Source: Streptomyces coacervatus
GTDB lineage: Bacteria; Actinomycetota; Actinomycetes; Streptomycetales; Streptomycetaceae
Direction of reading: 5' to 3'
Assembly: GCF_029223485.1 (NCBI RefSeq)
Contig: NZ_JARHTP010000003.1
Coordinates: 620,001 to 684,000 of the forward strand
Length of the DNA: 64,000 nt
Below the pieces are notes generated by a model. It was not told the DNA's origin, ran no database searches, and worked only from the letters and a program-made list of their open reading frames with translations. Numbering within the stretch: position 1 is the stretch's first letter; every line of letters begins with the position of its first letter. Both the position numbers and the translations under genes were made by a program. This document shows positions 54,521 through 62,714 of this stretch, one piece after another.

Positions 54521-55387
54521 GTGGTCATCCGCATTCCCCGCCACGACTTCCCCGTGGACAACGCGGACGAAGCCATGGCGCCGATCATCCAGAGCACCAT
54601 AGAGACACTGTCGGAACTCGAAACCTCAGAGTTCGACCGTTTCGACGCTCTGGATTACACGCTGACCCTCGCAAAGTGGACCTGTCTGACAGATCCCGCG
54701 GCAGGGGAATTCCCGACGTGGGAAGCGTGGGTCACCGCGATGCAGGTGGGCTCGGGCCTGTTCATCTCAGGAGCCGCCGCGGAAGGCCCCGTGCCATGCC
54801 GTATCGGAAGCAAAGGTGAGATCAAGAGCCTCCCCGCAACCGGCCCTCAGGAGTACCTGCACGCGGGCAACTGGCTCACCTCGTACTACCTGGCCGTGAT
54901 CTGCCGCGACAACGAGCGCCTCGACCAACTGGCCCGTATTCCCACCTCGTTCCTTCGCGCTTCCGGAGTGGAGTTCGACGAGTACATCTATGCGTGGGTG
55001 GAGACGCTGCAGAACGCCTGGTTCGGCCGCCAGGAGACCTGGGACACCCTGGTCACCGCCATCAACGGCACAGACCCAGCAGCCCCCCACATCGCCAGTG
55101 CCGAACTCATGCTCAAGATCCTCTACCCGCCGCTGGAGATCTTCCATCGCTACCAGCGACAAGAGCCGGAACCATTCAACGCCGCCCTGGCAGACGCGGT
55201 CACCTGGCACCGCGAGTACTGGACTGGCGATGCCACACGGCCCACGAGCAGCGAGGGACTAGTGGCACTGGGCCCACTGGCCATCGCCTGCATGGCCTTC
55301 GACGCAGACATCCCCGTAGAAGTCGAGTCCGAGTACCTGCCCAAGCATCTCTTGGAACGGACGTGGGTCGGCGAATTCCCCACCTGA
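54521..55387 (+). CDS. Imm49-family immunity protein
   Basis: 288 residues. The Imm49 pattern is nearly continuous: VIRIPRHDFPVDNADEA, WEAWVTAMQVGSGLFISGA, VPCRIGSKGEIKSLPATGP, HAGNWLTSYYLAVICRDNERL, DEYIYAWVETLQNAWF. Imm49 proteins neutralise nuclease-type polymorphic toxins in the cytoplasm. GTG 54521 has AAGGGGGG upstream; the gene begins 15 bp after the toxin stop. Specificity for the adjacent toxin is inferred from position. After its stop the same frame continues with protein-like sequence (see the next entry). Confidence 0.9.
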   Translation: MVIRIPRHDFPVDNADEAMAPIIQSTIETLSELETSEFDRFDALDYTLTLAKWTCLTDPAAGEFPTWEAWVTAMQVGSGLFISGAAAEGPVPCRIGSKGEIKSLPATGPQEYLHAGNWLTSYYLAVICRDNERLDQLARIPTSFLRASGVEFDEYIYAWVETLQNAWFGRQETWDTLVTAINGTDPAAPHIASAELMLKILYPPLEIFHRYQRQEPEPFNAALADAVTWHREYWTGDATRPTSSEGLVALGPLAIACMAFDADIPVEVESEYLPKHLLERTWVGEFPT

Positions 55388-55504
55388 TACGCCGGAGCCT
55401 CCCGCCTCGGACGCTGGCACATCGACATGAAGGATGTAGTGGTCGACGGGCAGGAAGCGCTGATCTTCATCCAGGCCGTCGCGCCACCAACGATTCGGAA
55501 TTGA
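55388..55504 (+). pseudogene. Orphan C-terminal fragment in frame after Imm49
   Basis: Directly after the TGA of the Imm49 gene, 38 codons run in the same frame to another TGA: RLGRWHIDMKDVVVDGQEAL then IFIQAVAPPTIRN. This is too protein-like to be chance spacer, yet has no start codon of its own. It may be the remnant of a second immunity or tail segment after recombination, or an extension reached by rare stop readthrough. Confidence 0.5.
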
Positions 55505-55507
55505 GCC

Positions 55508-55801
55508 ATGTCAGCCCAGGACTACGACAGCCAGCTTCTTGAGTCGGTCTCGGTCCGGCGTCGGCGGCTGCGGGACGCTGTGCTGTTCGGCGGGCAGCGG
55601 CAACGGCGCACCGTGGATGAGCGGCTGGGCAAGGTGTTTGCGGGTGTGGTGATCGCTGCGGTGTTGTGTGCCGGGTGTGTGGGGTGGTCGTTCGTTTCGC
55701 ATCGGGTTCTAGGCAAGAGCGCGAGTCCGTACGGGACCTCGACCACGGTGCCGTCCTCACCACCCACCCAAACGCCGACCGGTGCGTCTTCTGCCCGGTG
55801 A
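55508..55801 (+). CDS. Single-pass membrane protein of the type VII locus
   Basis: 97 residues: a basic cytoplasmic part (VRRRRLRDAVLFGGQRQRRTVDE), one membrane span (FAGVVIAAVLCAGCVGWSFV), and a Ser/Thr/Pro outer tail. The size does not match EccB, which has a much larger outer domain. It stands just before EccD and may be a small accessory subunit. The ATG starts 3 bp after the end of the orphan fragment. Confidence 0.72.
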   Translation: MSAQDYDSQLLESVSVRRRRLRDAVLFGGQRQRRTVDERLGKVFAGVVIAAVLCAGCVGWSFVSHRVLGKSASPYGTSTTVPSSPPTQTPTGASSAR

Positions 55802-55814
55802 TAGGTTCGAACGC

Positions 55815-57164
55815 GTGATATCTACGGGGGCATCGAGCCGTGCGGGGCTGGCGTTGAGCCGGGTCACTCTGGTTGGTGAGCGACGGCGGGTCGATCTTGT
55901 ACTGCCGTCGCAGGAGCCGATCGGGCGGCTGCTTCCCGAGGTGATGCGGCTGCTGGACGATCGGGTTGGTACGCGGCCGCAAACACGTCATCTGGTGGCG
56001 GGCGACGGCAGTGTCCTGGACCCGGACGCCACCTTGGAGTCGGCGGCTGTGGCCGACGGTGCGGTGTTGCGGCTCGTGCGTGTCGAGGACGCGCCGTCCG
56101 CGCCCGTCGTCCACGACGTGACCGATGAGGCCGCCGACGATCTCGACGTACGGGCCTGGCGATGGCGGCCCGCCGCGCGACGCGTCGTCGCCGGGGGCGC
56201 GACGGTCGGGTGGGCGCTGGCCGCCTCCTTCCTCGCACGGCAGGCGTTCGCCGCGCAGACCGTGGGTGCCGTGCTGCTCGTCATCACCGTGCTCGCCGCA
56301 GCCGTGGGAGCAGCGTTCGGCCGGGCCGGACTCCGCGGGCTGGCCGGCACACTCGTCGTCACCGCTGGCGCCCTGGGTGTGTTCGGCGTGTGGAGTCTGG
56401 CCGATGCCCAGGGCTGGTCGGGCGCGGTGCGGCTTGCGGGTGTCGCCGGGGTGACGGCCGTCTCGCTGCTGCTCCTCGGATGGTGCTCGCCACTCGGACG
56501 CGGCGGGGTATTCGGGGCTGCTGCGCTCGTTGGAGGCGGGCTGTGCTGGGAGGTGGTGCTCGCCTTCCAATCGGCGGGGCGGGCCGGTGCGCTGCTCGCC
56601 GTCGTGTCGGTGGTCGTACTGGGACTGCTGCCTCGGTTCGCGTTGATGGCATCCGGGCTTTCGGGGCTCGACGACCGACGCTCGGGCGGCGCATCGGTGA
56701 GCCGCTATCAGGTGTCGACGGCGCTCGCGGCCACGCACCGCGGGCTCACGCTCGCGACGATCGTGACGGGGGTGTCCGCCGCCGTCGCCGGGGTGCTCGT
56801 GCTGCGTACGACCACCGTGTGGACAGTGCTGCTCGCGATGGCCGTCACGCTGGTGCTCGCGTTGCGGGCGCGGGCGTATCCGCTGGTCCCTGAGGTCGTC
56901 GCGCTGCTCGTGGCGGCCGCGGTGGTGGCGGTTCGGCTGGCCTGGGTGTGGCTGGAGCGCTCCGGTGCGGTCGGTCCGCTCGCGGCGCTGGTGGTGCTGG
57001 CGGTCGTGCCGCTGGCCGTGCTCGCGGTGCAGCCGCCCGAGCATGTGCGGGTGCGGCTGCGCCGGTTCGGCGACGTGCTCGAGTCGGTCGGAGTGATCGC
57101 GCTGTTCCCGCTGGTGATTGGCGCCTTCGGGGTGTACGGGCGGCTGCTCGGCACCTTCGCGTGA
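55815..57164 (+). CDS. eccD: EccD: type VII secretion channel-core membrane protein
   Basis: 449 residues. A ubiquitin-like YukD domain comes first (SRVTLVGERRRVDLVLPSQEPIGRLLPEVMRLL, then DATLESAAVADGAVLRLV), followed by about 11 membrane spans, as in EccD. Two EccD copies line the channel in ESX complexes. I place the start at GTG 55815: TAGGTT lies 7 nt upstream (leaderless or internal promoter); the earlier GTG at 55782 would overlap the gene before. Confidence 0.9.
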   Translation: MISTGASSRAGLALSRVTLVGERRRVDLVLPSQEPIGRLLPEVMRLLDDRVGTRPQTRHLVAGDGSVLDPDATLESAAVADGAVLRLVRVEDAPSAPVVHDVTDEAADDLDVRAWRWRPAARRVVAGGATVGWALAASFLARQAFAAQTVGAVLLVITVLAAAVGAAFGRAGLRGLAGTLVVTAGALGVFGVWSLADAQGWSGAVRLAGVAGVTAVSLLLLGWCSPLGRGGVFGAAALVGGGLCWEVVLAFQSAGRAGALLAVVSVVVLGLLPRFALMASGLSGLDDRRSGGASVSRYQVSTALAATHRGLTLATIVTGVSAAVAGVLVLRTTTVWTVLLAMAVTLVLALRARAYPLVPEVVALLVAAAVVAVRLAWVWLERSGAVGPLAALVVLAVVPLAVLAVQPPEHVRVRLRRFGDVLESVGVIALFPLVIGAFGVYGRLLGTFA

Positions 57165-57180
57165 GCGTGAGGCGGCAGCG

Positions 57181-58707
57181 ATGACCAGGGCCCAAGGCGG
57201 CGGTTGGCAGGACGAGGTGCTGCGCGAACTGCGGGGCAGCGCGCCAGCGCCGGCCGGTTCGGAACCTGCGGCAAACGCGAACGACGCCTCGGAGCCCGAT
57301 GGCTTTGAGCGCGGTACTACGGCGGGCCAGAAGGAAGCGGAAGGCGCCAAGGCTCCCCTCCCGCTCCGTCACCCCGCCGAACAGCGCCCCAACCCGGGGC
57401 AACCGTCTCCCCCGCACACCGGCTCGGCTGCAACCCCCGGTGACATACCGCCGCATCCGCCCGTGAACCCGACCCGGCCGGCCGAACAGGTCCCGCGGCC
57501 GGTGTCCCAGTCTCGTCCTCTCTATCCCCACACCACGCCCGATCACGACGCCACCGCCCCGCCCGCGCCTGTAAGGCCGGGCCCCTCCGCTACCGACCCT
57601 CAGCCCCAGCTCCCCGAGCCCGCCTCCACCGCTCCGGGTATGTACGCGCCCCAGCCCGAAGCCCGTCCGAACCTCCAAGAACAAGGGGCCCCGGCCGCCC
57701 GCCCCGCCGAGCCCTCCGTAGCCTCGCCGGCGGCGAGCGGCAGGCCGGTCGTCCGTCACCGCCCCGGCAGCCCCGCTCTCCCCTTCCCCACCCCCGAATC
57801 CGTCCCCACCATCGACCCGCGCCTCGCGCTCGCGCTGGGAAAGCCGTTGCACGGGGATTCCGTGGCGCGGCGGACCGGGCAGTCGATACGGCGGCTGACC
57901 TCGTCGGCCTCACAGGAGGTCGGCGAGGAGACGCGGATCGGTCGGGAGTTGCAGCAGCCGGTCACGACGGGTCGGGTGATCGCCGTGACGTCGATCAGGG
58001 GCGGTGTCGGCAAGACGACGGTTGCCGCGCTGCTGGCCCGTACGTTCAACCACTACCGGCACGATCCGGTGCTCGCGCTGGAGGCGGACGCCGCGCTCGG
58101 CACGCTGCCGGTGCGGCTTGGCGCCGAGTCGGTGCGCTGGTCGTGCACCGAACTGGCCCACATCCTCACGCCCTCGATGCAACTCACCGACATCACCGGG
58201 TACTTGGTGCCGGTTACGGACGGCGGCTGGCTGCTGCCCGCGAGCCAGGGACGCCTCGGCCCCCCGCTGGACATCCGCACCTACCGCACGGTGACGCTGG
58301 CGCTGCGCCGCTACTTCTCCATCACGCTGGTGGACTGCGAGACGCTGCCCGGTGAAGTGGCCCGTACCGCGATGGACACCGCACACGCCCGCGTGGTCGT
58401 CGCCCCCCTCACCGCCGAGGGCGTCGGCGGTACACGCATCGTTCTCGACTGGCTCGCCCAACTGCCGCACGATGCCCTCGCGTCCACCGTCGTCGCCCTC
58501 ACCTCGGGCACACCCGACCTGAACCTCAACCTGAAGACGGCCACAGCGCATCTGCGCGAAACAGGGGTCACCATCGTGCACCTGCCTTACGACCGGCATC
58601 TCGCGGCCGGCGGACCCATCCGTACCCAGCTGCTCGGCTCGGCCACGCGCCGCGCCGCCACGCAGCTCGCGGCGCAGGCGCTGCAGCGGGCGGTGCAAGT
58701 CCGATGA
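57181..58707 (+). CDS. MinD/ParA-like ATPase with Pro-rich N-terminus (EspI-like)
   Basis: 508 residues. Residues 1-230 are Pro/Ala-rich and probably unstructured; the ATPase begins near 255 with the deviant Walker A SIRGGVGKTTVAALLA near 273, then LALEADAALGTLPVRLG and TLVDCETLPGE. It resembles EspI/EccI-like proteins of mycobacterial ESX-1, where they regulate secretion in response to ATP. GAGGCGGC precedes the ATG. Its stop overlaps the EccC start by 4 nt (ATGA). Confidence 0.82.
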   Translation: MTRAQGGGWQDEVLRELRGSAPAPAGSEPAANANDASEPDGFERGTTAGQKEAEGAKAPLPLRHPAEQRPNPGQPSPPHTGSAATPGDIPPHPPVNPTRPAEQVPRPVSQSRPLYPHTTPDHDATAPPAPVRPGPSATDPQPQLPEPASTAPGMYAPQPEARPNLQEQGAPAARPAEPSVASPAASGRPVVRHRPGSPALPFPTPESVPTIDPRLALALGKPLHGDSVARRTGQSIRRLTSSASQEVGEETRIGRELQQPVTTGRVIAVTSIRGGVGKTTVAALLARTFNHYRHDPVLALEADAALGTLPVRLGAESVRWSCTELAHILTPSMQLTDITGYLVPVTDGGWLLPASQGRLGPPLDIRTYRTVTLALRRYFSITLVDCETLPGEVARTAMDTAHARVVVAPLTAEGVGGTRIVLDWLAQLPHDALASTVVALTSGTPDLNLNLKTATAHLRETGVTIVHLPYDRHLAAGGPIRTQLLGSATRRAATQLAAQALQRAVQVR

Positions 58708-61700
58708 CGCAACACCTGATCCACCGCCCCGCCCGGGCCACCCGCCCGCTGCCTGCGACCCGGGCCCGCACCATCGAGCCGCCGCCGAATCTGCCCGAAG
58801 GAAAGATGGGCACCGCGGCCACGGCATTGCTGCCGATGGCCGGTGTCATGTCGTCCGTGGTGATGATGACCGTCATCCGCTCCAGCCAGTTCGCGGGCCT
58901 CGGCGCGGTCGTGCTGGTCATCGCGCTGCTCGGGGCCGTGGCGCTGTTCCTGTCGCAGCGCGGCAAGGCACAGCGACAGCGGCGGGTGCAGCGCGAACGG
59001 TATCTGGAATATCTGGAGGAGCTGCGCGAGGAGCTGGGCACGGCCGAGCGGGCACGACGGCGCACCGCACGGGAGTTGAACCCTCCGCCGTCGGCCCTGT
59101 ACGACCTGGTGCGCGATCCGGCGCGGCTGTGGGAGCGGCGGCGTACGGACGCCGACTTCCTTCGGGTACGCATCGGCATCGGTGACGTACCGGTGCAGGA
59201 CGTGGTGGTCGGGCAGAACTCGGCGAGTGGGGTGCTCACGCCGCCGGACCCGTTCATGCTCAACGAGGCGCGGGCGCTGCAGGCCCGGTTCGCGACCACG
59301 ACCGACCATCCGCTGACGGTGCCGCTGGACCGGGCGGGCAACGTGAGCGTGGTCGGCGACCGCGAGGGCGTCCTGCGCGTCGCCCGGGCGCTGCTCGTGC
59401 AGGCCGCCGTCACGCACGCGCCCGACGACGTTGCGCTCGCGCTGGGCGTGCCCGGGGAGCATATGGCGGAGTGGGAGTGGGCGAAGTGGCTGCCGCACCT
59501 TCTCCAACCGGACGAGCTGGACGGGCCGGTGGCAGCACGACGCATCGCGCCCGATCTCGCTCAGTTGGCCCGGGGCGTCGGTGGCGACCTGAAAAAGCGC
59601 TCCTCTTACGCCGCCGAGGTGCGCCGCGGCCTGTCCGACCGCACCGCGCTGAGTCTCGGCAGCCGACTGCTCGTGGTGAGCGACGAGTACGGGGAGAACG
59701 CGGCCGAACTGCCCCGCCCGGACGCGGCGGTCGCCCTCGGCGACATGGGGGTGACCGTTGTGCACTTGCTCGCCGAGCAGGTACACGAGCCCGATCAGGT
59801 CGCCGTGCGGATCACCGTGGGCGGGGAGCGGGTCACGGTCGACGACCTGCGGGGCGAGCACGTCGTACGAGTCTCGGGCGTCCTGGATCCGGTGAGCGCC
59901 GCCGGCGGCGAAGGGCTCGCCCGGATGCTGGCGCCCCTGCGCCTGTCCGGCGAGTCGGCCGCCGACGGCACGCCGGTGTCCGGCCCGGTCGACTTCCCCC
60001 AACTGCTCGGCATCGACGCCCCTGCCGCCTTGGACCTGGTCCGGCAGTGGGCGCCGCGTGGTGAGCGTGACTTCCTGCGGGTGCCGATCGGGCTGGACGA
60101 CCAGCACGAGCCGGTGCTGCTCGATCTCAAGGAGTCGTCCGAACTGGGCATGGGGCCCCACGGGTTGTGCGTGGGCGCCACCGGCTCCGGCAAGAGCGAG
60201 CTGCTACGCAGTCTCGTACTCGCGCTGGTGACCACGCATCCGCCGGAGGATCTGGCGATGGTGCTCGTCGACTACAAGGGCGGCGCCACCTTCGCCCCGT
60301 TCACGGGCCTGCCGCATGTGGCGGGCGTCATCACCAACCTGGAGAACCAGGCCGGTCTCGTCGAACGCGTGCACACCTCGCTGGCCGGTGAGATCAAGCG
60401 ACGTCAGCAGGTCCTCAAGGATGCCGGGAACATCGCCGACATCGGGCACTACCGGGCGCTGCGCGCCACCGCACGCCCGGACCTCGAACCGCTCCCGCAT
60501 CTGTTCGTCGTGATCGACGAGTTCGGCGAGCTGATCACCGCCAAGCCGGACTTCATCGACCTGTTCCTCTCCATCGGCCGGATCGGCCGCTCCATCGGCG
60601 TGCATCTGCTGCTGTCCAGCCAGCGCATCGAGGGCGGCAAACTGAAGGGGCTGGAGACCTATCTGTCGTACCGGCTGGGGCTGCGCACCTTCTCGGCGGA
60701 CGAGTCGCGTACGGTCCTGGAGACCACGGACGCCTTCAACCTGCCGCCGCTGCCGGGCTTCGGCTATCTGAAGGTCGACACGTCCACGTACACGCGGTTC
60801 AAGGCAGGCTTCGTCTCCGGGGCCTACCGCGGGCCGGTACAGCGCGATGCGGTCGCCGACGACGAGCCGCTGGCCTGGCTGTATCCGTCGTACAACACGC
60901 TGGAGACGCCGACCGGGGCGGCGGCGGGAAACGACGGCGCGGCCGTGCCGCGCGAGCGGGACAGCGGGCCCACCGTGCTGTCCACCGTGGTCGACCAGCT
61001 CGCGGACGCGGCCGGGCCGGTGCGGCGGATCTGGCTGGCGCCGCTGCCCGACGCGGTGACGCTGAGGGGAGCGGCCGGGCCGGTGCAGGCATCGGCGGAC
61101 GGGCTGCAACTCGCCCGCACGGAAGGCCCGTTGCGGGTTCCGCTCGGGGTCCTCGACGACCCGGCGCGGCAGTGGCAGGGCCGGTGGGTGCACGACCTGA
61201 ACACGGCCGGCGGGCACACGGCCGTCATCGGCGGCCCGCAATCCGGCAAGACGACCCTGCTGCGCACCCTGGCCCTGTCCCTCGCCGTCACCCATACACC
61301 GCACGACGTCGCGCTCTACGGTCTCGACCTGGTAGGCGGCGGTCTGAGCGCGCTGTCCGGCCTGCCGCACGTCGGCGGGATCGCGGGGCGCGCCGATCAT
61401 GAGCGCGCCGCCCGCACGGTCGCCGAGGTGCGCACCATGCTCGCCGAACGCGAGGCCCTCTTCCGTGAGCACGGCATCGACTCCGTCGACCAGCTGCGCA
61501 CCCTGCGCGCGAAGGGCGAGCTGCCCGAACTCGGCTCCACGGATGTCGTCCTGCTCATCGACGGCTTCGGCGCGCTGCGCGACGAGTTCGCCGACCTGGA
61601 CGACTCCGTGTCCGACCTCCTCAAACGCGGCGGCGGCTACGGCATCCACGTCGTCGCGGGCATGCTCCGCTGGAACGACGTACGCATCGCCACCCAGTCG

Positions 61701-62714
61701 ATGTTCGGCAGCCGGATCGAACTGCGCCTCAACGACCCCGCCGACTCCTCCGTCGACCGCAAACTCTCCGAGACCCTGTCCGCCGACACCCCCGGCCGTG
61801 CCCTCACCGACGGCAAACTCTTCGCGCACGTCGCCCTGCCGCGCCTCGATGCGCTCGCCCAGGCCACGGACCTGGGGCCAGCCCTGGAGGACGCCGTTCG
61901 CTCGGTGCGCGCCACCTGGCACGGCGAACAGGCCGCTCCCGTACGGGTGTTGCCCACCCGACTGCCCGCGCAGCGCCTGCCGTCCACTGCCGCCGTACCG
62001 CACGCGGTTCCCATCGGCGTCGACCAGGAGTCCCTGTCCCCCGCCGTCCTCGACCTCTTCGGCACCGACCAGCACCTGCTCGTCCTGGGCGACAACGAAT
62101 GCGGCAAGACCAACCTCCTCAAGCTCATCTCCCGCGCGCTCGTGGACCGATACAGCGACGACGAGCTCGTCTTCGGCATCTTCGACCCGCGGCGCGGCCT
62201 GCGCGGCGTGATCCCGGAGCCGTACCGCGGCGGCTACGCGCACAACGCGAAACTGTCCGCCGCCCTCGCCACCGGCATCGCGACCGAACTGGAAAAGCGC
62301 CTCCCGGAGAGCGCCGACCCCGACGCGGTGAACGACGAACCGGCCTTCACCGGGCCGCGGATCGTGATCCTCATCGACGACTACGACATCCTCACCACCG
62401 CCGGACAGCAGCCCCTCGACCCGTTCCTGCCCTACATCTCCTCGGCCCAGGACATCGGACTGCACTTCGTCGTCGCCCGCCGCGTCGCGGGCGCCTCGCG
62501 CGCGCTGTACGAGCCGTTCCTGACGACCCTGCGCGAGACCGGCGCCACAGCCCTCGTGATGACCGGGGACCGCACGGAGGGCCAGCTCTTCCCCGGCCTG
62601 TACGCCTCTGCGCAGCCGCCCGGACGGGGCACCCTGGTCCGCCGCGGCCGCCGTCACCAGCTGATCCAGACGGCCCTCACAGAGGAGACCGACCCGATGG
62701 AGACCCCCGCGTGA
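58704..62714 (+). CDS. eccC: EccC: FtsK/SpoIIIE-type ATPase motor of the type VII secretion system
   Basis: 1336 residues. Two N-terminal membrane spans (ALLPMAGVMSSVVMMTVI and GLGAVVLVIALLGAVALF), then a DUF region and three tandem ATPase domains. Walker A motifs are GATGSGKSE near 492, GGPQSGKTT near 843 and GDNECGKTN near 1130; the first has a complete Walker B (LFVVIDEFGEL). The third P-loop is atypical (NECGKTN). The fused EccCa-EccCb layout is common in Streptomyces. It recognises cargo and drives export. The stop overlaps the next gene by 4 nt. Confidence 0.95.
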   Translation: MTQHLIHRPARATRPLPATRARTIEPPPNLPEGKMGTAATALLPMAGVMSSVVMMTVIRSSQFAGLGAVVLVIALLGAVALFLSQRGKAQRQRRVQRERYLEYLEELREELGTAERARRRTARELNPPPSALYDLVRDPARLWERRRTDADFLRVRIGIGDVPVQDVVVGQNSASGVLTPPDPFMLNEARALQARFATTTDHPLTVPLDRAGNVSVVGDREGVLRVARALLVQAAVTHAPDDVALALGVPGEHMAEWEWAKWLPHLLQPDELDGPVAARRIAPDLAQLARGVGGDLKKRSSYAAEVRRGLSDRTALSLGSRLLVVSDEYGENAAELPRPDAAVALGDMGVTVVHLLAEQVHEPDQVAVRITVGGERVTVDDLRGEHVVRVSGVLDPVSAAGGEGLARMLAPLRLSGESAADGTPVSGPVDFPQLLGIDAPAALDLVRQWAPRGERDFLRVPIGLDDQHEPVLLDLKESSELGMGPHGLCVGATGSGKSELLRSLVLALVTTHPPEDLAMVLVDYKGGATFAPFTGLPHVAGVITNLENQAGLVERVHTSLAGEIKRRQQVLKDAGNIADIGHYRALRATARPDLEPLPHLFVVIDEFGELITAKPDFIDLFLSIGRIGRSIGVHLLLSSQRIEGGKLKGLETYLSYRLGLRTFSADESRTVLETTDAFNLPPLPGFGYLKVDTSTYTRFKAGFVSGAYRGPVQRDAVADDEPLAWLYPSYNTLETPTGAAAGNDGAAVPRERDSGPTVLSTVVDQLADAAGPVRRIWLAPLPDAVTLRGAAGPVQASADGLQLARTEGPLRVPLGVLDDPARQWQGRWVHDLNTAGGHTAVIGGPQSGKTTLLRTLALSLAVTHTPHDVALYGLDLVGGGLSALSGLPHVGGIAGRADHERAARTVAEVRTMLAEREALFREHGIDSVDQLRTLRAKGELPELGSTDVVLLIDGFGALRDEFADLDDSVSDLLKRGGGYGIHVVAGMLRWNDVRIATQSMFGSRIELRLNDPADSSVDRKLSETLSADTPGRALTDGKLFAHVALPRLDALAQATDLGPALEDAVRSVRATWHGEQAAPVRVLPTRLPAQRLPSTAAVPHAVPIGVDQESLSPAVLDLFGTDQHLLVLGDNECGKTNLLKLISRALVDRYSDDELVFGIFDPRRGLRGVIPEPYRGGYAHNAKLSAALATGIATELEKRLPESADPDAVNDEPAFTGPRIVILIDDYDILTTAGQQPLDPFLPYISSAQDIGLHFVVARRVAGASRALYEPFLTTLRETGATALVMTGDRTEGQLFPGLYASAQPPGRGTLVRRGRRHQLIQTALTEETDPMETPA

